Source: Aptenodytes patagonicus
Taxonomy: Eukaryota; Chordata; Aves; Sphenisciformes; Spheniscidae
NCBI RefSeq assembly: GCF_965638725.1
Contig: NC_134958.1
Coordinates: 14,821,464 to 14,885,463, forward strand
Direction of reading: 5' to 3'
Length of the DNA: 64,000 nucleotides
A program made the translations under genes and the position numbers. Positions 26,484-36,053 of the stretch are shown here, in pieces (position 1 is the stretch's first letter; each line of letters starts with the position of its first letter). Under the pieces are notes generated by a model, which was given only the letters and a program-made list of their open reading frames with translations, was not told the DNA's origin and did not search any database.

Positions 26484-26689
26484 TGAGGGAGGGGCAAATA
26501 ATCTTGGAAGCGTATCTGTTATATAGAACTGTTTGCTTGTGCCTACAGCATGAAGTAGTTACAACTTGTTTTCTGCTATTGTCACAGATCCAATACGTTA
26601 CTCTAGCTAAATCATAATCTCTTCCTGCCTCAGTTCATCCATGTGTGAACCTGGTTTGCTAACTCTTACCTTAATGTGTCATGGGGCTT

Positions 26690-26832
26690 AATTAATAATA
26701 CTTAGGTCTTTTAAACCCTCTACAAACATTAACTACTTCTTCTAACAACTCTCTGAGGTATTATTATCCCCCTTTTACTGATGGAGAAATGGCAAAAGAG
26801 GTTGCGACTTGCCCAAGGCAACAGAGTAATAG
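26690..26832 (+). repeat. MIR-like SINE relic (antisense core)
   Basis: The order of segments matches the reverse complement of mammalian-type MIR/CORE-SINE copies: CAACTCTCTGAGGTATTATT, then ATCCCCCTTTTACTGATGGA, then GAAATGGCAAAAGAGGTT, then GACTTGCCCAAGGCAACAGA. MIR copies typically read TATGAGGTA, ATTATCCCCATTTTACAGAT, GGCACAGAGAGGTT and GACTTGCCCAAGGTCACACA. Such elements predate the amniote split, so a relic in a bird is plausible. The alignment is by eye. Confidence 0.55.
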
Positions 26833-27783
26833 TTATACTGAGAGATCCTCTTCATGTACTATTGTATTATAACAGTGGAAACTTATCAAGAAAGGCAAAG
26901 TCAATAAATGCAATCTCAAAATTACTTTTAGAAGTGTACCATAAGCAACTGGAAGACTATGAAAAACCCCTATCAGAAACAACAGGCTTGGGATCAGGAC
27001 AAGTGCTATAATTGTCATCACAGAGGAAGAAATATCCTAGGCAGATCTAGGCTAGAGCTCACCAGAACAGTCACAAAGAAATAATAAGACCTGTCCTCTC
27101 ATGTGCTTCTAAGTACCATAAAATTGAGCAACAGGCTTGTACAGTATTCTTTAGTAACACAGAAGTGAGCAGATAATCAATGTGGTATGCAACATGCTAA
27201 CATCTCATGCCGCGTTCCCAGTATTGACAGGGAATGCCAATAAAGGGTTTAGATGGCGGTGGTCCTGCACGGCCGGTACATCACGGCTGCCATCCCCCAC
27301 CTCCTGCCCTCACAAGTGACAGCAGACAAAGTTGGTGTTATTCCCCTCTGCCCAGCCGCGCTGACATCCTTCGCAGCAGCCTTTCGCCGCCCGGGACCTC
27401 TGCCCGGGCAGCCTGCGGCGACGCGCCGGTGCCCGGCATCCGCCGGGCAGGCAGCGGGGCGGCAGCCCCCCGCCGTCCCCCCCGGAGCCGGTGACAGGCA
27501 CGTCCAGCGCTGCCGCCCCGGCGACAACAACAGCCAGCAACAGGCGCGTCCTGCGCCTCGCTCCGCGGGAGCCAGCGCCGGGCATGGCCCGCCCGTGTGT
27601 AGCAGGGGCTGGGATGCAGCCCGCAGAGCTACGCCCCCTGAGCCGGCCCGGCCCGGCCCGGGACGCGCCCCCGCCGCCCGCCGCCGCCCCCCGGCGCGCA
27701 CAGCGAAGCCCCCGCGGCGCCCACCGCCACCCGGGGCGCGGAACGGGACGGGGCGGGCGGGAGCCCGGGCGGAGGAGACTTAC

Positions 27784-28060
27784 CGCAGGCCTCGGCCTAG
27801 AGGGGGAGGCGGGGGGTGTCAGCGCGGGGGTGACAGCCGCGCCGCCCGCTCCTCCGGGGGCAGGGGGCTGGCCCGGGAGGGCTGCGCCCCCGCTCCGGCG
27901 CGGCCGGGGCTGGCTGGCCTCCGCGGCCGGCGAGGGGAGGTGAGCGGGGAGGGACGGGGTGTCTTCGCACGCAGCGGGGCGCGGAGTCCGGCGGGCGGGG
28001 ACGCGGGGCGCAGGGGCCCGCCGCGGGGCAGGCCCTGAGGGGAGGCTCCCGCCGGTCACT
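27784..28060 (-). other. CTDSPL2: Candidate alternative noncoding first exon of CTDSPL2 (proximal)
   Basis: The minus-strand donor GCCTGCG then GTAAGTCT (last exon base 27784) is close to the consensus and suggests a second, more proximal first exon. It could instead be the donor of a longer exon starting near 28300. The upstream limit given is nominal. Confidence 0.4.
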
Positions 28061-28137
28061 CCGGAGCGACCATCCCTTGCCTTCCCACCTGATCCCGGGC
28101 TGGGACCCCGCGCTGGCTGAGCCGCCGCGTCAGTTAC

Positions 28138-28300
28138 CTGCGGGTGCGGGGTGCCGGGCAGGCGGGCCCCCGGTGTCCGGGTCCCCGGCGGCCGGCCGGG
28201 CCGGGCCGGGCCGGGCGGGCGCCGCTGTGTTTACACCGCCACCGGGGCTCCGCGCTCCGCAGCCGCTCAGCAGCCAGTCGCCATTTCCCGCCTACCGACC
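28138..28300 (-). other. CTDSPL2: Candidate noncoding first exon of CTDSPL2 (distal)
   Basis: The minus strand has a strong donor, CCGCAG then GTAACTGA, with the exon's last base at 28138. An E2F/YY1-like site at 28277-28292, in the gene's sense orientation, is of the kind often placed just downstream of TATA-less start sites, suggesting transcription starts near 28290-28300. The exon end is read directly from the sequence; the start is inferred. It would splice to the acceptor at 6947. Confidence 0.55.
28277..28292 (-). promoter_or_regulatory. E2F/YY1-like composite site
   Basis: Read on the minus strand the sequence is GGCGGGAAATGGCGAC. GCGGGAAA is an E2F core, and the overlapping AAATGGCGAC is one or two bases from the YY1 AAGATGGCGGC consensus. 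Orientation agrees with CTDSPL2 transcription. Motif match only; no binding evidence. Confidence 0.45.
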
Positions 28301-28343
28301 TGCTACACCGCACGGAGGGACCCGGATGGGGAGAGGGGCCGCC

Positions 28344-28353
28344 GCGCAGGCGC
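28344..28353. promoter_or_regulatory. NRF1-like site
   Basis: GCGCAGGCGC differs by one base from the palindromic NRF1 core GCGCATGCGC, a common element of CpG-island promoters. It is about 50 bases upstream of the inferred CTDSPL2 start. Short motifs of this type also arise by chance in such GC-rich DNA. Confidence 0.35.
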
Positions 28354-28642
28354 AGCCCGGCCGGGGGAGGGGGGCCTGGGGACGGCGGCGCCGGGGCAGG
28401 CCGGGAAGGAGGGAAGCCGGGGCCTGGCGCGGGGAGCGGCGTCCCGAGGCGGCGGGCGCGCGGCGAGCGACGGGCCGCGGCGCAGCGGGGGTGCGGGAGA
28501 GGGCCCGGCCGCCTCTTTCCTGGGCCGGGAGCCGCCGCCAAGGGCGGGAGGCTGCGCCTCAGGCGCCGGGGCCGAGGGTGCCTCACGCAGAGGAGGCAGC
28601 GGCCGCCTCGCTCTCTTGGCGCCGAGCCGAGCCGACCGCCGG

Positions 28643-28814
28643 CCCGCCGCGCCCTGAGGTGAGACGAGGGGCGAGGCGTGAGGAGAAGTGCCGGGGGGGG
28701 GGGGGGGGGCTGTGCGAGCGGTGCGGGGTCCCGCCGAGCCCGGGGGGGCGGGGAGGGGAGAGCTGTGAGGTGAGGCGGGAGGGCGGCCGAGGTCCCGCCG
28801 CGCCCTGAGGTGAG
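28643..28814 (+). repeat. Duplicated 21-base motif carrying a splice-donor sequence
   Basis: An identical 21-base word occurs at 28643-28663 and at 28794-28814, 151 bases apart. Each contains GCCCTGAG then GTGAG, a consensus plus-strand splice donor. The intervening DNA holds a G17 run and a third GTGAG/GTGAG-like site at 28770. The two flanks are otherwise different, so this is either a local duplication remnant or a composition-driven coincidence. Confidence 0.8.
28693..28709 (+). repeat. Poly-G run (G17) in CpG island
   Basis: An uninterrupted run of 17 G on the plus strand, with more G tracts following (GGGGGGGCGGGGAGGGGAG from about 28742). It is a quadruplex candidate on the plus strand. 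Confidence 0.95.
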
Positions 28815-29011
28815 GGGGTAACCCGCCGTTGGCGGCTCTGATCGAGGGGTGCGCGGCTGCAGCAGCGCTCGCTCCCGAGCCGGGTCGCGGCGGCCCCCGT
28901 GGCCCTGCCGGCTGAGGAGCACCAGGACCGGCCGGCAGCGAGCCGTAAGGGCGGGGGTGAGCGGGCGCCCGGGCTGGCCGCCCGCCGTCCGGCTCGGTTG
29001 TCCCCCCGTCT

Positions 29012-29028
29012 CCCCCCCCCCCCCCCCC
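29012..29028 (+). repeat. Poly-C run (C17) in CpG island
   Basis: An uninterrupted run of 17 C on the plus strand, preceded by CCCCCCGTCT. The G tract is therefore on the minus strand, opposite to the G17 run about 300 bases upstream. Confidence 0.95.
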
Positions 29029-32000
29029 GGAGGAGGCGGGCGCGCCGGGAAAGACCTCGCCCGCTGGGGCCGGGCACAGCTCGGGGAAGCCGCTGCGGCC
29101 GGGAGGGAGCGTTTCCCCGCGGAGCGGGGGGCGGAGAAGCGGCGCGGTTGCGGGCGGGAGTAGCGTTTTCCTGCGCTCCCCGGGGAGGAAGCGGCGCGGC
29201 GGGAAGCGCCAGGGAGGGTTCGTCGTGGCCGGTGCGCGGCCACCGCTGCGGCCGGAGGGGCGGCCGGCACCCAAACAAGCGGGCGGGAGCGCGTTGGCGC
29301 GGCGGGGCCTCCGGGCGGTGGTGGGGCCACGGCCCCGTTGCCGCGCCCCGGGGGTGCTCCAGCGTCGGCCGTGGGGGAGGCCGCTCCCGCTCACCGCCGC
29401 GGGTCAGTCGCCGCTCCGGCCGCCCCCTCCCCTGCCCGGGTGGCCTCGCTTCCCTTCTGGCAGCCTTAAAACGTTCCCCTCGGCTGGTCAGTCTGGCCTT
29501 TTATAGGAGGCTGCTGGCTCCGCGCCCGCGGGTGGAAGTGCCGTGACGGTGTTCCTGATTCTGCCCTCTCGCTTGGCCTGCCGTGTTTTGGATTGCTCGG
29601 CTTATGTAGCTTTACCTTCTTTTCCAAAGCATAGGGCAGTGCTAGTTTTGTGGTTTGAGTTGCTGTTTTAAGATGCTTGTGGAGTCTAGTGTGAAGTTTT
29701 ATTTCCACTTTCTCTCTCTTTTTTTTTTTTTTTTCCCGGCAGCCTCTTTCGGTGTGAAATGTTGAGGATGCTGCATGCTTTAGTATTTGAATGACTTAGT
29801 GAAGCAGCTTGACCATCTCATGCAGTAAAGTATAATAGGACATAGCGAGGTTAGATTTGTAATTTGCATCCTGCTGAACTTCTATATCTGATTTTTCTTT
29901 CCATTGGCGATCACTTTTGTCCACCAAGCTTTTTAAACGGAAGTCTTCAGTTCACAGGTTAATATGTGTTACGATATTAGGATAACTTCTCAAGGTATTG
30001 CTGAAAATGGAATGTTTTTACAAAAGTAGCTTGTATCCATGTTCTCTAATTTAGCAGTAGGCAGAAACCCACACAAGTTTGTGTGTTTTCTTTTTCTAGT
30101 ACCTGTTGACTCCCTTCTTAGCTTTTAAACATGGATCATATTATAAAAGTCCCAGCTCTCTAGTCACTTAAAATATTTATTGGCTTGTTAAACTGAACCA
30201 CATTTGCTGCTGTGAAGCCAAGATTTGTTTTAGAATTGTATCACAGGACTCTAGTATTCTTTAGCAGAAGACATTATAAAGCTAATTTTACTGTAGTTTC
30301 TTAAGAAGAGAGGTCATAAAAAGGCAGTGGAAACAGTGTAGTCCTCATTCAGAACAGGTAGCCTTATTCCTTTAGAGCATTAAAGTATTTCTAGACACAC
30401 TCATTAACCATAGTACTTGAATATTTTTTTTATGATCAGCTGTGAAAAAGGTTAGCTTGGACATGTTAAAACTTAATTAATATCGTTTGTCCGTCCATTA
30501 AGAGGAACTAGTATGGCAAGATAACTTTGTGATGTCTCATAGTACAAGCCCAAAAGGACATCCACTGATACTTAGAAAGTGGGAGTTTTGAAAAATGGTA
30601 GGTGGAAATACTTTTTCAAACCATGTAATTAGAATGAAACTAGCTGCCAGAGGAAATCATTCAGCAAGATTCAAAGCGAGCAGATATTTGTATGAATACC
30701 AAAATGGTCTAGTACCTTTATAATGAAAGCCAAAAAAACACTTAGAAGAGAGATTAAAGCATATGACTCAGGGTTCAAACTAATCTTTATGGGAATGAGA
30801 ACTGCACTTTTCTGTGTTACAGAATATTAAAATGCGTCTTCTACAGTGGTCTTGTGCTGTCCTCGAGTTACCTGGTTCTGAGCTGTGTCAGGGAGAGGGT
30901 ATTGGACCAGCAGGATTGTGAGCTTTGCCCCATGTCAGGTGGGAATATGTAAAATCATATTGCTAATTGACATTGCTGTGAAGGCAAAAGTTCAAAGGTT
31001 CACCTGCTGTAACCTGTTCCCCACATTATAATGTATACCATGAAAAGACCATTAGCTCTGCGTGTGTGTAAAATGTAAAAACACTAAATAATGCCGTGTC
31101 TGCCTGCATACACATGAAGCTTTGAATGTGTATTCAGTTCAAAGAAAAGGCTTCTGTATTGGCAGCAGCAGGTTCTTCCCCTGACAGTGGATTTCAGGCA
31201 CTCTGTCAGACTGAGGGATTCTAGGTGCATGTTTTCTTCACTTTACAGAGAAACCGAAGGAAAAAAATGTATAGTTGCCAGAATGTTGCACATTCTTGAA
31301 ATGTTATACTCTGAATGTTCATTTGAAAGGCCATTCTTCATATTTTAGTATTTCTTCCCAACTCTTTTTTTTTTTTTTTAAGTCTTGCCCATCCATTAGC
31401 TTTGTGTTTATATGCTCATTTAAAATGACGTGCTTTAGAGTGACTTCCCTGTTTGTTGTAGAGATTAAGTATTGGCGAGTCTACCAGTTTCTCTTGGTAA
31501 GCTGTTTCAAATATCTGCAGTTAGGGGTTGTATTTCGTTTCAGGTTTGCGTTTAACTTCCAGCTATTGCACCTAACGCTTCTCGGCAAGATTCAAAAGTC
31601 ATGCACTGCTGGAGTTCCTCTTTCATGTGTCAGGACCCACCGTAGGGATCAGGTCATCCCTCAGAATTCTGTTTCATATGCTAAAATCCTAAATCTTGCC
31701 TTGTGGGCTTTGCTTTTTCAGGGGGAAAGGGTTTCATTCCCTGGATAATTTGGCGGGGGGCAGGGGGAGGGGAGGTCTTCCTTTAAGTTCTCTCTAGTAT
31801 TTCAGCATCCTTCTGGCAGATACCACTTGGTACTCTGAGCACAGCAGTTCAATCTACTTTAGTTTGCCAAAGTGAAAACAACTGTGACATGACTGAGAGA
31901 GAGTTGTTGTATAAACAAAACAATTCTTGTTTGGGTTTATATTTTTAAAATTACCTATTTCCAGTATTTGTTGTTTCTTTTGCTTATCTGAAGGGAATAA

Positions 32001-32740
32001 ATTTTGTTTAATAGGTCAACAGAACCATGCACTTGACTGAAATGAGAAGCAGCTACCAGGCTATGCTTGCTCCTTCATGCCTAGACGTCTGTGATCCAAT
32101 CTGTCTGTCCGGGAACAGCTATAGACTTGCTGTTCTCGCTGCTGACACTTCAGCTGACAGGAATCAGAATTCATATGGTACTGTATCCCTCTACAGAAAC
32201 AAAGGCAAGCGAAAATTTAAATGAACCTTTATGTATGTTTGATCTAGCACAGTGCATCATTGAAGATTGTAATGAAACAATCCTCTGGGGATAGAAATAC
32301 ACATCCACAAGTGGTCAAGCCCAGTTTTAGGAAGTTAAACTGTAGAGTATCCGTACTAGCAATCCCACTGTGGCTACGTGGGGAGAGTTTGATATAGGTT
32401 GAGGAATTAGAGTATTATGGTTTCTATATTGGCATGAAGTTCTTGCATAAATATCGTTACCCTGTTTCTGGCTGGCTTGAAAATTCCACTGCATTCTTGT
32501 AAATAGGTATATGTGCCCCCAATTGTTTGTTTTGTTGTTTTTTCTCTATTTTATTTAGACCAGTGCTGCACTAGAGAAATACGGTCTCCTTAGTCCTAGA
32601 GTCAACTAGAAAGCTCTAGCTAGTGCAGAACACTGTGCTGTTTCTCCACAGTGATATAAAGCGCCCAGTCTCACATTTTCTAGTTTACTGCAGCAAGGTT
32701 TTTGATCCTATTAAATAGTCTGGTCTTTCTCCTCAAAGAA

Positions 32741-32805
32741 GGGTCCCAGGTTACTTAAAGTTTAACTTAAAGTTAACATACTTGGGTCCCAGCTTACTTA
32801 AAGTT
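32741..32805 (+). repeat. Short direct duplication, offset 43 bases
   Basis: GGGTCCCAGGTTACTTAAAG at 32741 is repeated as GGGTCCCAGCTTACTTAAAG at 32784, with a single difference. The spacer is filled with further CTTAAAGTT copies. It looks like a simple local tandem duplication. Confidence 0.85.
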
Positions 32806-35794
32806 CCATATATATCCTGGAATAAGGATTGCAGTTGGCAGCTAGATTTATGGCATGCTGAAATTCTCCATAATACGGATAAAGCAGAAAATTGTCAGAT
32901 ACAGAATTTCTTCAAAGGCTGGACAGTGAAATGGATTCTGCTAAGAACTCAGGACCTCAAAAACTTTGCTTCAAGTAAAATAGCATTTTTCGATCCAGCT
33001 TTGCTCCAATATGCAAACAAAATAGTGGTATTAAATATATTTATATAGAAGAAAACCTTTTATACACTCCATTACATATATTTCTTTGCCTTAGGAACAT
33101 GTAAGAACATTTTGACAACTGTTAATCGGTTTTGTTGATTCACTGTTTTGAGGATGTGCAACCAATGTTGATAATGCACACCGTGTTTTGAGCAAGCTTA
33201 ATAATGTTAGCTTGTGCTAACAATTTTATTGTTGCTGCCTGAAAAACAATAGGGTAATAAAATGTCATGAGTTCAAATAAAATTTGGGCTTTTCTTGTGG
33301 CATATGGAAGTTGAAGAAATCACTTTGTTCGTGCTTTGTTGCGGTATGTGCAAGTATGTAAATTCTTTAGTTGCTGTAAGATATTCGGGAAAGAGTGAAC
33401 TTGTGGAGTGGAGGCGAGTTCTCCACATACCACCAGTACACACCACACGTGTATTTGTTCAGGCAAATCCACGAGAGTTTGAAGTGAGCAGTAAATGGTT
33501 ATTTGTGCAGAAAAGTGCCTAATTAGTGGATGTACCATGAAGTGACAGATAAAGACCTGGCTGTATTGGCATATAGACTGGCTCCTCTTCTAGTATTGGT
33601 TTGGCCTTTGGCAGGTTATATATTGAAATGGGGAGGGGGGAGATTTAATGTAGCATTTTATAACTGAGTTTTCAAAAATGGTTTATGCAGAGGGTCTACT
33701 GCATGTATTAATGTTAAACTGAAGCAGAAGTGCATGACAACGTGTGTAAAGTCTGGTCAACCTTGTGTATTTTCCAGGCAAATCATGCTGTGATTCACTG
33801 AAAACATTTAATGTTCTATTGCAAAATACTTGCTTACAAGAGATCTTTTGTTCTGCAGGGTTTGGATTTTTCACTGCTTATGATTTTGTCTATATGAAAA
33901 TGTAAAATGATAACATTTAATAAAATACATACACCATTAGTTATTTAGTACTTGTTTTCATCTTGTCACTTTAGTCTTCAAAGTATTTTAAGCAGAATGC
34001 TCTTCGCAGCTATTAAAATTCTGAAAAATGTGGTTATTTTTGTTTCATATAGAGCCGTTTTTTACCTTTTGGTGAGATGCTACCCATCAGTTTGTTTGGT
34101 TTTCCTAATATTTAAACTAAAATAGGTTCATCAGTGAGTCTTAGCTTTTGTGGGATCCATGTAACTTTGAGAACGCTTTCGCAAAGCCTGTTTACTGAAA
34201 ACCTACAAAATTGGACAGTTGGGACCAACTGGAATAAATTATTTCTTTGACTGTTCATTGTAGGTGCCTGCATTTCTCATACTTGTTGAAGTCATCCTTC
34301 AGTCTTGGCAGCAAAGTCTTCAGCTTACTGTTAATTGTTTTCCTTCTGTTCATGACAGAGGTACTTGGAATTTATGTAGTCATGGCTATGCTGAGGTTTT
34401 TCCCACTAAGGAGGATAAACAGCCCTCTAATTTCACACTTACTAGGTTTGAAGACTGAATCAAATCATCTTAAGAGGAAAATTTAGTCTTCCTCTTTAGT
34501 CTTTTTGTGGGGAAGAGAGAAAAAGGAACACTGAACAAGGAGCAGGGGAGGGAGGAAAAGAACAGTGGCAGAGAGAATATTAAGTGAATTCTGGTTGGGT
34601 TTTTTTCCCCTCCTCAACAAGCTAAATTTTTACCAGCTTCAAATTTCATGTATGTCTCTGAGGTATAAGGGAGCACTCATATTTTAAACTGAAACAAGGA
34701 TTTATTCTCTGTTTTTATGCCCAGCCCTGAAAAGAAATCTGACGTGAAGAGACATTAGCATGCAAATGGGATATGAACTTTCAAAGCTTATGCAACTGTT
34801 ACTCCATTACAGACAGCTCAAATCAATTAGGTTGTTAAAAATCAAAGTCCTGCAATCACTTGCTGATCAAAAATGACTTAGGAATATGTATTTTCTCAGT
34901 TTAACCTTGGGCAAAATATTTTTGGCATCACAGCATTCATTTACATGGACTTGTGAGTGCTTTTAGAGTATAGCCTTTTATAATTAGGGTTTTTAAAGTT
35001 TGGTTATTTATGCAAAGCGTATAGGTGTTTTGTTCTCTTGTAACAAATTTTGCATTTGAAATCTTTAGGAAATGGGACAATTGCAAGAATTTTCTTGGTC
35101 TTTGATATGGTATCAGCTCTCGGTGTTTGAGGAATTCAGTATTTTCCTAAACTTCCTCACACAGTTGTCACATGTTAATGAGTTTATATCTGTACTGTGC
35201 TTTGAAGCTGTAAAGTGTTGTTATTCTTTAATTAAAAAATTGGTAGAGATCACCGGGTTTAAATGGATGCAGATAATTCACAATACATTCAAAGCAATTC
35301 ATCCAATAACCCTGCTGCCACAGTCTGTATTATATTTTTAATTACCCCATTATTCTACTGGATGCCAAAATCTGGGGTTTGCATCTTGTCCCTAAAGAAG
35401 GAAGACATCCAAATGTCTGCTGTTTGGCCGGCTGTCATTGTACCTGTATGCCAAGTACCGTGTGTGACAGTTGTTTACTTTATTTAACCCACGCAGCTTT
35501 CACAGTTCAAGTAAGTTTTGGAGACAGATAATGGAATTATTGCAGGCGTTTCTGAACACTGGTTTCACCCACCCCAAAACTTCTTGGTTGACATCAGACC
35601 AACTTCAGCCAGCGTGGAGATGCAGTAGGTGCTTACGCTGCTTACTGGGACCTGGCAGTCACAGTGGTAGTTACTATACTTGGCTTTTGAAATGGCACAA
35701 AAGGGAAGTAGAAGAGGGTTGAATTACATGGAAAACTTCCAAATATGTGTATGTGTTCACAACGTAAATACTTCTTGTGCCTCTCTTTCTGAAG

Positions 35795-36053
35795 GATGTA
35801 CGCATTTCTTCAATGGAAATTGGTTTGCTGGATGCCATTCCTAAGGATATCATAAACTGGGCCCAACAAAATGATCCTACTAAAGGAAGATCTGCATGGG
35901 TTCAATCATTCACTTCGCCAGATTCGTCCTGCCTCACTTCAGGCACGTAGCCTAGATGTCTACATCAGGAGCCCCTCACTCGAGTATTCCATGGAAAACG
36001 GGAGAGAGTTGAATCTCCATTTGGAGGAGCCTGTTCCTTTCCACGAACTGTAA
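35795..36053 (+). other. Candidate plus-strand exon, unrecognised
   Basis: A good acceptor (CTTGTGCCTCTCTTTCTGAAG, AG at 35793-35794) precedes a stretch open in two overlapping frames. The frame entered directly from the acceptor reads DVRISSMEIGLLDAIPKDII and runs 52 codons to a TAG at about 35950. A second frame has an ATG at 35871 and a 60-codon ORF ending VPFHEL at 36053. I do not recognise either peptide. It could be an exon of the divergent noncoding RNA, an eroded retrocopy, or chance. Confidence 0.25.

Larger units (their letters stand above)
6947..27783 (-). other. CTDSPL2: Long 5'UTR intron of CTDSPL2
   Basis: This is about 20.8 kb between the start-codon exon and the CpG-island first exon. 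It is AT-rich and holds CR1 pieces at 7260-7335, 10393-11222 and 25560-25720, MIR-like relics near 24115-24180 and 26690-26832, and G-runs at 18427-18460 and 26468-26483. Short GC-richer patches occur at 13600-13720 and 19000-19300, without recognisable coding. I find no exon of another gene on either strand. Large 5' introns of this type often hold enhancers, but none can be identified from the sequence. Confidence 0.65.
1..28300 (-). other. CTDSPL2: CTDSPL2 gene, 5' portion (partial gene span)
   Basis: This is the span of a minus-strand gene running from the CpG island down to the left edge of the window. Three consecutive coding exons join in frame (phases 0, 1 and 1) and together match the N-terminus of CTD small phosphatase-like 2 (SCP4), a protein of about 466 residues. 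Family knowledge: it is a nuclear HAD-superfamily serine/threonine phosphatase with a DxDxT active site, related to the RNA polymerase II CTD phosphatases. Only about 160 N-terminal residues are encoded here, and the catalytic domain must lie left of base 1. The 5' limit is inferred from minus-strand donors in the CpG island and is not proven. The neighbour GOLM2, in the same orientation upstream, matches the mammalian gene order. Confidence 0.9.
27360..29545. promoter_or_regulatory. CpG island, CTDSPL2 promoter region and divergent promoter
   Basis: About 2.2 kb of very GC- and CpG-rich DNA in an otherwise AT-rich window. It is the only such island here, so it is the only good candidate for the CTDSPL2 promoter. 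No TATA box is evident. On the minus strand, good donors occur at 27783 (GCG then GTAAGTC) and 28137 (CAG then GTAACTG). On the plus strand, several GAG/GTGAG donors occur (28659, 28770, 28810). Candidate sites include an E2F/YY1-like composite at 28277-28292 and an NRF1-like GCGCAGGCGC at 28344-28353. Runs of G17 and C17 lie at 28693-28709 and 29012-29028. The long open frames across the island in all frames come from its lack of stop codons and are not genes. Confidence 0.9.
28450..29830 (+). ncRNA. Possible divergent spliced noncoding transcript
   Basis: Plus-strand donors of type GAG then GTGAG lie in the island at 28659, 28770 and 28810. A very strong plus-strand acceptor follows at 29741-29742: a long CT tract with about T16, then CCCGGCAG. 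A second exon would begin at 29743. A weaker donor, ATGCA then GTAAAGT, lies at about 29826. No long reading frame spans the proposed exons, so a divergent noncoding RNA from the CTDSPL2 promoter is the simplest reading. The exon start is unknown and the model is inference from splice signals only. Confidence 0.35.

Noticed and set aside
27249-29546. Many long overlapping open frames (up to 398 codons) in all six frames of the CpG island
   Set aside because: They are Ala/Arg/Gly/Pro-rich products of stop-poor GC-rich DNA, overlap on both strands, and match no family.
31275-31748. 157-codon plus-strand open frame
   Set aside because: It runs through a poly-T tract, reads as Phe/Ser/Cys-rich low-complexity sequence, and shows no family resemblance or splice context.
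32027-32224. 65-codon plus-strand open frame after an acceptor-like TTTTGTTTAATAG
   Set aside because: Short, unrecognised, and the acceptor is ordinary; not enough to call an exon.
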